Shown here piece by piece: positions 1 to 5,057 of a DNA stretch of 5,450 nt (position 1 is the first letter of the stretch; every line of letters begins with the position of its first letter). The stretch covers positions 1-5,450 of the forward strand of contig DVHQ01000187.1 in the NCBI GenBank assembly GCA_018711955.1, written 5' to 3'. The notes beneath the pieces are model-generated. The model had not been told where the DNA came from and ran no database searches. It saw only the letters and a program-made list of their open reading frames with translations. Position numbers and translations under genes: made by a program. This stretch comes from Limiplasma merdipullorum (GTDB lineage: Bacteria > Bacillota > Clostridia > Christensenellales > Aristaeellaceae).

Positions 1-1516
1 TCTGGCCCAGGCCGCACAGGGCGGTCGCCTTGATGTTTTCGGCCAGGGCTTCCAGCTTTTCAATGTCGCCTTCCTCGCCCTTGCCTTCCACGATGCGCTC
101 CAGGATCTCCAGCATGCGGCGGGTACCGATGCGGCAGGGGGTGCACTTGCCGCAGCTCTCATCCACGGTGAAGTCCAGGAAGAAGCGGGCGATATCCACC
201 ATGCAGTTGTCCTCGTCCATGACGATCATGCCGCCGGAGCCCATCATGGAACCGATGGCGGTAAGGGAATCATAATCGATGGCGATATCGAGGTAATCGG
301 CCGGGATGCAGCCGCCGGAGGGGCCGCCGGTCTGCACGGCCTTGAACTTCTTGCCGCCGGGAATGCCGCCGCCGATTTTATAGATGATATCGCGCAGCGG
401 CGTGCCCATGGGCACTTCGACCAGGCCGGTGTTGTTGATCTTGCCGCCCAGGGCGAACACCTTGGTGCCCTTGCTTTTTTCCGTGCCGATGGAGGCAAAC
501 CAGTCCGCACCTTTGAGGATGATCTGGGGAATATTGGCCAGGGTTTCAACGTTGTTGATGTTGGTGGGCTTGTCAAACAGTCCGCGCACCGCCGGGAACG
601 GGGGCTTGGGCTTGGGCTCGCCGCGGCCGCCCTCGATGGAATGCATCAGAGCGGTTTCCTCGCCGCAGACGAATGCGCCCGCACCCAGGCGGATGAAGAT
701 ATCAAAATCAAAACCGGAGCCAAAGATGTTCTTGCCCAGCAGGCCGTATTCACGGGCCTGATTGATGGCGATTTCCAGGCGCTTGACGGCGATGGGATAC
801 TCCGCGCGCACATAGATATAGCCCTCACTGGCGCCGATGGCATAGCCGCCGATGGCCATGGCTTCCAGCACGGAATGCGGGTCGCCCTCCAGCACGGAAC
901 GGTCCATAAAGGCGCCAGGGTCGCCCTCGTCGGCGTTACAGATCATGTATTTTTGATCCGCCTTGGAGGCGGCGGCAAACTGCCACTTCTTGCCCGTGGG
1001 GAAACCCGCGCCGCCGCGGCCGCGCAGGCCGGACTTGAGCACCTCGCTGATGACCTGCTCGGGGGTCATTTCGGTGAGCACCTTGGCCAGCGCTCTGTAG
1101 CCGTCAAAGGCGATGTATTCATCAATGTTTTCGGGATCGATCACGCCGCAGTTGCGCAGCGCAAGGCGCATCTGGGGACGGTAAAAGTCGATGTTGTCCA
1201 GCGTGACATGCTGCTCCTCATCGGCCTTTTCCTTGTAGACCAGATGCTGCACGATGCGGCCCTTGAGCAGGTGCTCGGAAACGATTTCATCCACATCATC
1301 GGGACGGATGCGGCTGTAGAAGGTGCCTTCCGGGTAGACGATCACCACGGGGCCCGCCTCGCACAGGCCGAAGCAGCCCGTGCGGACCACCTTGACCTCC
1401 CTGTCCAAACCGTTTTTGGCGATCTGCTCTTCAAAACGCTTGATCAGCTCGGCAGATCCGCTCGAAGAACAGCCTGTACCGCCGCAGACCAGCACATGTG
1501 CGCGAAAAAGATCCAT
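1..1516 (-). CDS. hndC: NuoF-like FMN/NAD(P)H-binding subunit HndC of a multimeric [FeFe]-hydrogenase (partial, C-terminus outside window)
   Basis: This is the diaphorase subunit (HndC/HydB, NuoF family). It exchanges electrons with NAD(P)H through FMN and Fe-S clusters in a soluble hydrogenase complex. The start is ATG at 1516-1514, with a strong AAGGAGGA six bases upstream. The 505 visible residues read in order as follows. An N-terminal thioredoxin-like [2Fe-2S] domain has C11, C16, C48 and C52 (C-x4-C and C-x3-C). The flavoprotein core has the glycine-rich GRGGAGFPTGKKW at 166-178, NADEGDPGAF at 194-203 and GAGAFVCGEETALM at 278-291. The NuoF [4Fe-4S] cluster motif SCGKCTPC gives C455, C458 and C461, with the fourth ligand C501 in CGLGQ at the window edge. 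Family members of about 600 residues usually add a C-terminal two-[4Fe-4S] ferredoxin domain, so roughly 90 residues should lie beyond position 1. It follows hndB by 26 bases in the same operon. It could serve another NuoEF-type oxidoreductase, such as an NAD-linked formate dehydrogenase, but the preceding genes favour hydrogenase. Confidence 0.93.
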   Translation of the reverse strand, partial: MDLFRAHVLVCGGTGCSSSGSAELIKRFEEQIAKNGLDREVKVVRTGCFGLCEAGPVVIVYPEGTFYSRIRPDDVDEIVSEHLLKGRIVQHLVYKEKADEEQHVTLDNIDFYRPQMRLALRNCGVIDPENIDEYIAFDGYRALAKVLTEMTPEQVISEVLKSGLRGRGGAGFPTGKKWQFAAASKADQKYMICNADEGDPGAFMDRSVLEGDPHSVLEAMAIGGYAIGASEGYIYVRAEYPIAVKRLEIAINQAREYGLLGKNIFGSGFDFDIFIRLGAGAFVCGEETALMHSIEGGRGEPKPKPPFPAVRGLFDKPTNINNVETLANIPQIILKGADWFASIGTEKSKGTKVFALGGKINNTGLVEVPMGTPLRDIIYKIGGGIPGGKKFKAVQTGGPSGGCIPADYLDIAIDYDSLTAIGSMMGSGGMIVMDEDNCMVDIARFFLDFTVDESCGKCTPCRIGTRRMLEILERIVEGKGEEGDIEKLEALAENIKATALCGLGQ

Positions 1517-1522
1517 GTTCGT

Positions 1523-1530
1523 TCCTCCTT
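1523..1530 (-). promoter_or_regulatory. Ribosome binding site of hndC
   Basis: The minus strand reads AAGGAGGA, six bases before the ATG at 1516-1514. It is close to a perfect anti-16S match and fixes the hndC start. hndC can therefore initiate independently even though it follows hndB by only 26 bases. Confidence 0.85.
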
Positions 1531-1542
1531 AGCGTTCTGTTC

Positions 1543-1917
1543 TCATTCGCCTTCCGCGGCGCCGATGGTGTACTCCTGCACAGGACGGCCGTTAACGATG
1601 TGCTCAGCCACGATGCGCGGCACCATGTCCGGGTTCACACGCACGTAGGTCACCTTTTCCTTACCGGGCATGATGACGTCCAGCATGGGCTCCAGACGGC
1701 ACATACCGATGCACCCGGTCTGGGAAACGGTCACGTTCTGCAGGTTGCGCTTTTGAATTTCCTCAAGAAATTTGAGCATCACGGGACGCGCGCCGGCCGC
1801 GATGCCGCAGGTGGCCATGCCCACCACCACGCGCACGGCGTCGTCGCCCTCCTTGCGCATGGCTACTTTTTCAAGAGTCCTTTGGCGGATCGCCTCAAGT
1901 TCAGCCAGGGATTTCAT
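1543..1917 (-). CDS. hndB: HndB-like thioredoxin-fold [2Fe-2S] ferredoxin-domain protein
   Basis: This 124-residue protein belongs to the (2Fe-2S) ferredoxin-domain family typified by HndB of NADP-reducing hydrogenases. It is an accessory electron-transfer or structural subunit of the cytoplasmic complex. Residues 1-27 are a charged, probably helical leader (KSLAELEAIRQRTLEK). The thioredoxin-like domain then begins with VRVVVGMATCGIAAGAR (C37), continues to SQTGCIGMCRLEP (C69, C73) and ends in VAEHIVNGRPV near 107-117, which resembles the end of the ferredoxin domain in HndC. These are its only three cysteines; the second ligand of the usual C-x4-C pair is absent (G42 is at that place). From memory, the CGIAAGAR version is typical of this family, so this is probably normal and not damage. 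The start is ATG at 1917-1915, with GGAGGTG nine bases upstream. It begins three bases after the GHKL gene ends and is followed by hndC. Confidence 0.88.
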   Translation of the reverse strand: MKSLAELEAIRQRTLEKVAMRKEGDDAVRVVVGMATCGIAAGARPVMLKFLEEIQKRNLQNVTVSQTGCIGMCRLEPMLDVIMPGKEKVTYVRVNPDMVPRIVAEHIVNGRPVQEYTIGAAEGE

Positions 1918-1920
1918 AAA

Positions 1921-2469
1921 TCAGGACACCTCCAAAATCGGTTTGAATTCTTCGTCAATGCTTTCCTTGATCCAGGCGGCCACCTCCGGCTCGGCCAGGC
2001 TCACGCCTCCAAGCGCCTCGCGGACCTGCCGCGTGTCAAAAAGGGCCTCTTTTTTAGGCGCGAATGCCTGGAACACAAAATCCGGAGTTTCGGGATTGAG
2101 CACAATCAGCGTAACCAGCGAATCGCAGATCTCCCCCATGGGGATGCAGTCGATGTTGGACAGGTCAAAGGATGCGTGAATCCAGGTTCCTTTTCCAATC
2201 TCGCTTTCAATGCCAAAAGTCCCGCCCGCCATCTCCGCGCTCTGCTTGAGCATGGGAATGCCCAGCCCCACTTTGCGCGTGGTGCGCGTGGTGGTGAAGG
2301 GATCGGTCACCCGTGCCAGAAAGTCCGGCGCCATGCCGCATCCGTCATCGCGGACGGAGAAGGTCAGAACCCGGTTTTCATTCACCGTAAAGGTAACCGT
2401 CACCAGCGCCGCGCCCGCGTTGATGCTGTTTTGGACGATGTCCAGAACATGCATGCTCAAATCGCGCAT
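1921..2469 (-). CDS. Stand-alone GHKL-fold ATP-binding protein of the hydrogenase operon
   Basis: This is a 182-residue protein with a histidine-kinase-like (GHKL/HATPase_c) nucleotide-binding domain and nothing in front of it. The N box is VQNSINAGA (N14). The G1 box is DDGCGM (D41, G43, G45). An F-box-like DPFTTTR lies at 56-62 and the G2 box VGLGIPML at 67-74. ESEIGKGTWI at 88-97 ends the ATP-binding fold. Residues of about 103-182 form a separate acidic C-terminal part that I cannot assign (…FDTRQVREALGG… near 144-155). There is no H-box/dimerisation domain, sensor domain or transmembrane segment, so it cannot be a complete two-component kinase. It resembles anti-sigma or serine-kinase-like GHKL proteins in size only. 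Similar genes sit between the NuoE-like and HndB-like genes in clostridial hydrogenase operons; their role is not established to my knowledge. It starts seven bases after hndA without a clear Shine-Dalgarno sequence, suggesting translational coupling. A regulatory or assembly role is inference. Confidence 0.85.
   Translation of the reverse strand: MRDLSMHVLDIVQNSINAGAALVTVTFTVNENRVLTFSVRDDGCGMAPDFLARVTDPFTTTRTTRKVGLGIPMLKQSAEMAGGTFGIESEIGKGTWIHASFDLSNIDCIPMGEICDSLVTLIVLNPETPDFVFQAFAPKKEALFDTRQVREALGGVSLAEPEVAAWIKESIDEEFKPILEVS
1927..1933 (-). promoter_or_regulatory. Ribosome binding site of hndB, inside the end of the GHKL gene
   Basis: The minus strand reads GGAGGTG nine bases before the hndB ATG. 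The site overlaps the last sense codons of the upstream GHKL gene, and that gene's TGA stop lies in the spacer. Ribosomes finishing the GHKL gene are therefore placed directly at the hndB start. Confidence 0.8.
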
Positions 2470-2476
2470 GGGCTGC

Positions 2477-2950
2477 TCAGGAGGCGCGGTACTTGGCCAG
2501 AATGTCCGGAATGTCCTCCGGCGTCAGGCGGCCGAATACCTCGTCGTTTATCATCATGACGGGCGCCAGGCCACACGCGCCCAGGCAACGGGTTGCCTGC
2601 ACGGTGAAGCGTCCGTCCTTGCTGGTCTGTCCAACCTCAACGCCCAGCTCGCTGCACAGCTTATCCAGCACCTTTTGTGAGCCTTTCACATAGCAGGCAG
2701 TGCCCAGGCATACGCCGCACACGTACTCGCCCTTGGGCTGCAGCGAAAACTGCGAATAGAACGTGGCTACGCCGTATACCTCGCTGAGCGTAACGCCCAG
2801 CCCGTCCGCGATGATCTCCTGCACATCGAGCGGGACACAGCCAAAGATGTTCTGTGCCGCCTGCAGCACAGGCATCAGCGCGCCCTTTTGCTCCCGGTGT
2901 TCCCGGATGACCTGCGCCAGCTTCTCATATTTCTCGTTATGATTGGACAT
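2477..2950 (-). CDS. hndA: NuoE-like [2Fe-2S] subunit HndA of a multimeric [FeFe]-hydrogenase
   Basis: This 157-residue protein matches the NuoE/HndA/HydC family in full length and architecture. The N-terminal helical part (about 1-70) has the characteristic VYGVATFYSQF at 58-68. The C-terminal thioredoxin-like domain carries the [2Fe-2S] ligands C81 and C86 (in GVCLGTACYVKG) and C122 and C126 (in TRCLGACGLAPV). All four ligands are present with C-x4-C and C-x3-C spacing, so the cluster should be functional. It acts in the cytoplasm as the small electron-transfer partner of the NuoF-like HndC. It is the first gene of the operon. The start is ATG at 2950-2948, with AGAGGAGGT 11 bases upstream. 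The GHKL gene follows after seven bases. Membership of a hydrogenase rather than another NuoEF enzyme is inferred from the neighbouring GHKL and HndB genes. Confidence 0.93.
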   Translation of the reverse strand: MSNHNEKYEKLAQVIREHREQKGALMPVLQAAQNIFGCVPLDVQEIIADGLGVTLSEVYGVATFYSQFSLQPKGEYVCGVCLGTACYVKGSQKVLDKLCSELGVEVGQTSKDGRFTVQATRCLGACGLAPVMMINDEVFGRLTPEDIPDILAKYRAS

Positions 2951-2961
2951 GGCAGCCTAAG

Positions 2962-2970
2962 ACCTCCTCT
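2962..2970 (-). promoter_or_regulatory. Ribosome binding site of hndA
   Basis: The minus strand reads AGAGGAGGT, 11 bases before the ATG at 2950-2948. It is a strong match with slightly long spacing, and it supports this start as the entry point of the operon. Confidence 0.75.
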
Positions 2971-3018
2971 GTTTTAATTGCGGGCAAAAGACGATGCCCT
3001 CCGAATACGCAACGCATA

Positions 3019-3036
3019 TAGTTTACCATATCACAA
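3019..3036 (-). promoter_or_regulatory. Candidate Rex-type operator upstream of the hydrogenase operon
   Basis: The minus strand reads TTGTGATATGGTAAACTA. Aligned by hand to the clostridial Rex consensus TTGTTAA-N4-TTAACAA, it matches 10 of 14 specified positions, five in each half. A slightly shifted frame (3021-3038) shows the dyad GTTT...ATAT...AAAC. It ends 68 bases before the hndA start. An extended −10-like TGATATGGT (3025-3033) lies within it, so a bound repressor would block that promoter, but I see no convincing −35. Rex senses the NADH/NAD+ ratio and is a known controller of fermentative hydrogen and alcohol genes in Clostridia, which fits this operon. This is a hand-found degenerate match and could be chance in AT-rich DNA. 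Confidence 0.3.
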
Positions 3037-3120
3037 ACCGAATTGCATCACGTTTTTGCGAAAATTGATAAATTTTTATTGATCCAGTTTATTCCAAAAG
3101 AAAATCTTCGGATATGGCCC

Positions 3121-3160
3121 TGAAAATAGAAAAGCCGCCTCTTGAGAAAAGCGGCTTATA
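3121..3160 (-). terminator. Intrinsic terminator of the ABC importer operon
   Basis: On the minus strand, AAGCCGC (3157-3151) pairs perfectly with GCGGCTT (3138-3132) around a 12-base loop. A T-rich run, TTTCTATTTTC, follows (about 3133-3123). The hairpin starts 71 bases after the ATPase stop codon. The plus-strand side lacks a good T tract, so it should act mainly on minus-strand transcripts. It separates importer transcription from the hydrogenase operon downstream. Confidence 0.85.
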
Positions 3161-3210
3161 AATATCGTTATTGTCCGGGAGCTGCACCCTTCCGAGGCAC
3201 GCTTTTGAAA

Positions 3211-3222
3211 CGAATTAATTCG
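3211..3222. repeat. Perfect 12-bp palindrome just after the importer operon
   Basis: CGAATTAATTCG is a perfect palindrome starting six bases after the ATPase TAA stop. It is nested with AAACGA and TCGTTT arms at 3208-3213 and 3225-3230. It could form a weak hairpin in the 3' untranslated region or be a minor regulatory site. It has no T tract of its own and its stem is weak, so I do not call it a terminator. Confidence 0.4.
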
Positions 3223-3228
3223 CCTCGT

Positions 3229-4023
3229 TTACCCCGCCTGAATGCTTTGCGCTTCGCAGTCGGCCACTTTCCGCCACCGTCCCGCCAGATCCGCCATCCA
3301 ACCGGCCACATCCATTCCGTAGGCGCGGCGCAGGGCATCCGAGGCCAGCACATCTCCCGCCGGTCCATCCGCCGTTACACACCCATGGTCCAGCAGCACC
3401 GCGCGCGTGCCGTAGCGCAAAGCCAGGCTCAGCTCATGCACCACGGAGATCACGCACCGCTCCCCTTCCGCCATCCACTGTCCGATCAATTCAAACAGCT
3501 GTTTTTGGTACACCAGATCCAGATGATTGGCCGGTTCATCCAGCAGGAGCACCCGTGGCTCCTGGGCCATGGCCTGCGCCAGAAAGGCGCGCTGAAGCTC
3601 ACCTCCGGACAGCGTTTGCACATTGCGCCCGCGCAGGTTCCACAGGCCGGTCATGTCCAGGGCACGGCGCACCGCCTCCTGACCGTCCGGGTCCTGCGAG
3701 CGAAAAAAGCCGCGCGTGTGCGCGTAGCGGCCCATGGTCACCAATTCCTCAACGGTGAATGCATAGCCAGCGGCATGCGTCTGCGCCAGCACGCCCACAG
3801 CCCGTGCAAAGGCCCTGGGTTTCCATCTGCGGGCGTCGCGGCCCTCCAGCAGCACACTGCCCCGATAGACCGCACACTGGGCCACAGCTGCCAGCAAAGT
3901 GGATTTCCCTGCGCCGTTGGGCCCGATCAGCATGATCCACTCACCCTGATTCGCCGTAAAAGATACGTCCCGCACGGCGTCGCCGCTCTCGTAGGCGACG
4001 GTGAGTCCCTTTACTTCCAGCAC
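3229..4023 (-). CDS. ABC transporter ATP-binding protein, BtuD/FhuC/FecE-like
   Basis: This is a complete 264-residue nucleotide-binding subunit of a class II (metal-chelate) ABC importer. It sits on the cytoplasmic face, and its ATP hydrolysis drives uptake through the adjacent permease. The order of motifs is Walker A GPNGAGKST at 34-42, Q-loop Q81 (VLAQTHAA, then FTVEELVTMGRYAH, a typical FecE/FhuC segment), signature LSGGELQRAFLAQAMAQ at 138-154, Walker B with LLLDEPANHLD at 159-169, and the switch histidine H196 in SVVHELSLA. No key residue is missing. The start is GTG at 4023-4021, with AGGAGG eight bases upstream. It overlaps the permease 3' end by 13 bases, which implies co-translation. 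The substrate cannot be read from this subunit; corrinoid, haem and ferric siderophore are all possible. Confidence 0.95.
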   Translation of the reverse strand: MLEVKGLTVAYESGDAVRDVSFTANQGEWIMLIGPNGAGKSTLLAAVAQCAVYRGSVLLEGRDARRWKPRAFARAVGVLAQTHAAGYAFTVEELVTMGRYAHTRGFFRSQDPDGQEAVRRALDMTGLWNLRGRNVQTLSGGELQRAFLAQAMAQEPRVLLLDEPANHLDLVYQKQLFELIGQWMAEGERCVISVVHELSLALRYGTRAVLLDHGCVTADGPAGDVLASDALRRAYGMDVAGWMADLAGRWRKVADCEAQSIQAG

Positions 4024-5057
4024 AGCCAGCGCCTCCTGAAAAAGATCACCACAAACACCACCGCTCCCACCAGCGAGGTGACCACACCGATGGGCAGTTC
4101 AATGGGACTGACCACCGTGCGCGCCAGCAGATCCGCCAGCATGAGAAAAATGGCTCCCATGAACACAGACAGCGGCAGTACACGGCGGTGATTGGCCCCG
4201 ATGAACAGCCGTGCCGCATGCGGCACGATCAGCCCCACAAAGCCGATGCTGCCTCCCACGGATACGCATACGCCGATCAGCGAAGCCACGCACACCAGCA
4301 CCCCCAGCTTGACCGGTCCCACCGCCACGCCCATATGGCGCGCCGCGTCCTCACCCAGCGAAAAGGCGTTGAGTTCGTCCGCACGGGAAAGCAGCACGCC
4401 GCCAAAAACCGCCAGCGCAGCCAGCAGCACCAGCGTCTCCGTGTACCCTGCACCCGAGAGCGAGCCCATGGTCCAGAAGGTGATGGAGCGCAGCTTTTCC
4501 CCCGAAAAGGCGGTGAGCAGGCTGATAATGCTGGTGACAAACATGCTCAGCACCACGCCCATGAGGATGATGGTCTGCGTGCTCATTCCCCGGTCCGCCG
4601 CATAGGCCAGCGAAAGAATCAAAATCAGCGACCCCAGCGCAAACAGCATGGCCATCACCATAGTGCCTGCAAAGGGCAGGCCGGGAAAGGAAATGCCCAG
4701 CAGCAGCGCCGTCACCGCGCCCAGCGAGGCGCCTGCACTGACGCCTAATGTGGACCCGTCCGCCAAAGGGTTGCGCAGTAGCCCCTGCATGGCCGCGCCG
4801 CACAGTGCCAGCGCGCCGCCGCACAGCGCCGTGGCCAGCACGCGCGGCAGACGCACACCCAGAATGATCGTGCGGGAAATGCCCTGGGGCAGTTCCAGCC
4901 CCCACATGGCATTCCAGATAACCGCCGCTGTGTCCCCGATGGGGACGGCCACGCTGCCCAGCGATACGCACAGGCACAGCGTGGCCGCCGTCAGCAGACA
5001 CAGCACGGCGTATCCGTACCAGGGGAGCCCCCCGGACGGGCGGACTGCACGCCTCAT
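4011..5057 (-). CDS. FecCD/BtuC-family ABC transporter permease
   Basis: This 348-residue, strongly hydrophobic inner-membrane protein is the permease of a class II ABC importer and would act as a homodimer. After a short basic N-terminus, the first membrane helix spans about 14-36. Many further hydrophobic stretches follow, consistent with the roughly ten helices of the family. Diagnostic segments are VRLPRVLATALCGGALALCG from 68, LLRNPLADGSTLGVSAGASL at 93-112, LGEDAARHMGV at 234-244 (the cytoplasmic loop region that contacts the ATPase in BtuC-type permeases) and GSIGFVGLIVPHAARLF at 269-285. The ADLLAR segment and the C-terminal ELPIGVVTSLVGAVVFVVIFFRR run (split here at PIGVVTSLVGA, 322-332) are also typical. 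Length is normal for the family. The ATG at 5057-5055 overlaps the stop of the binding-protein gene as ATGA, and no clear Shine-Dalgarno is seen, so initiation is probably coupled. The 3' end overlaps the ATPase gene. Confidence 0.95.
   Translation of the reverse strand: MRRAVRPSGGLPWYGYAVLCLLTAATLCLCVSLGSVAVPIGDTAAVIWNAMWGLELPQGISRTIILGVRLPRVLATALCGGALALCGAAMQGLLRNPLADGSTLGVSAGASLGAVTALLLGISFPGLPFAGTMVMAMLFALGSLILILSLAYAADRGMSTQTIILMGVVLSMFVTSIISLLTAFSGEKLRSITFWTMGSLSGAGYTETLVLLAALAVFGGVLLSRADELNAFSLGEDAARHMGVAVGPVKLGVLVCVASLIGVCVSVGGSIGFVGLIVPHAARLFIGANHRRVLPLSVFMGAIFLMLADLLARTVVSPIELPIGVVTSLVGAVVFVVIFFRRRWLCWK
4032..4037 (-). promoter_or_regulatory. Ribosome binding site deciding the GTG start of the ABC ATPase
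   Basis: A perfect AGGAGG on the minus strand, inside the permease coding sequence, lies eight bases before the GTG at 4023-4021. It supports that non-ATG start, which places the usual MLEVKGLTVAY N-terminus in frame. Confidence 0.8.

Noticed and set aside
641..1648. 335-codon plus-strand open frame opposite hndC and hndB
   Set aside because: It is antisense to clearly conserved HndC/HndB sequence. Its translation is rich in His, Ala and Gly with no family resemblance. Long antisense frames are expected in GC-rich coding DNA.
1921..2469. Sensor histidine kinase of a two-component system
   Set aside because: No H-box, sensor or membrane segment precedes the ATP-binding domain, and no response regulator is adjacent.
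1498..2559. 353-codon plus-strand open frame opposite hndB, the GHKL gene and the end of hndA
   Set aside because: It crosses three real gene boundaries on the other strand and has histidine-rich shadow composition with no recognisable domain.
2951..3228. A small RNA or riboswitch in the intergenic gap
   Set aside because: Apart from the terminator hairpin and small palindrome, I found no extended conserved-looking fold. The only terminator belongs to the importer transcript.
3142..4191. 349-codon plus-strand open frame opposite the ABC ATPase
   Set aside because: The minus-strand ATPase has every ABC motif in order. This frame even starts inside the terminator hairpin and has no domain.
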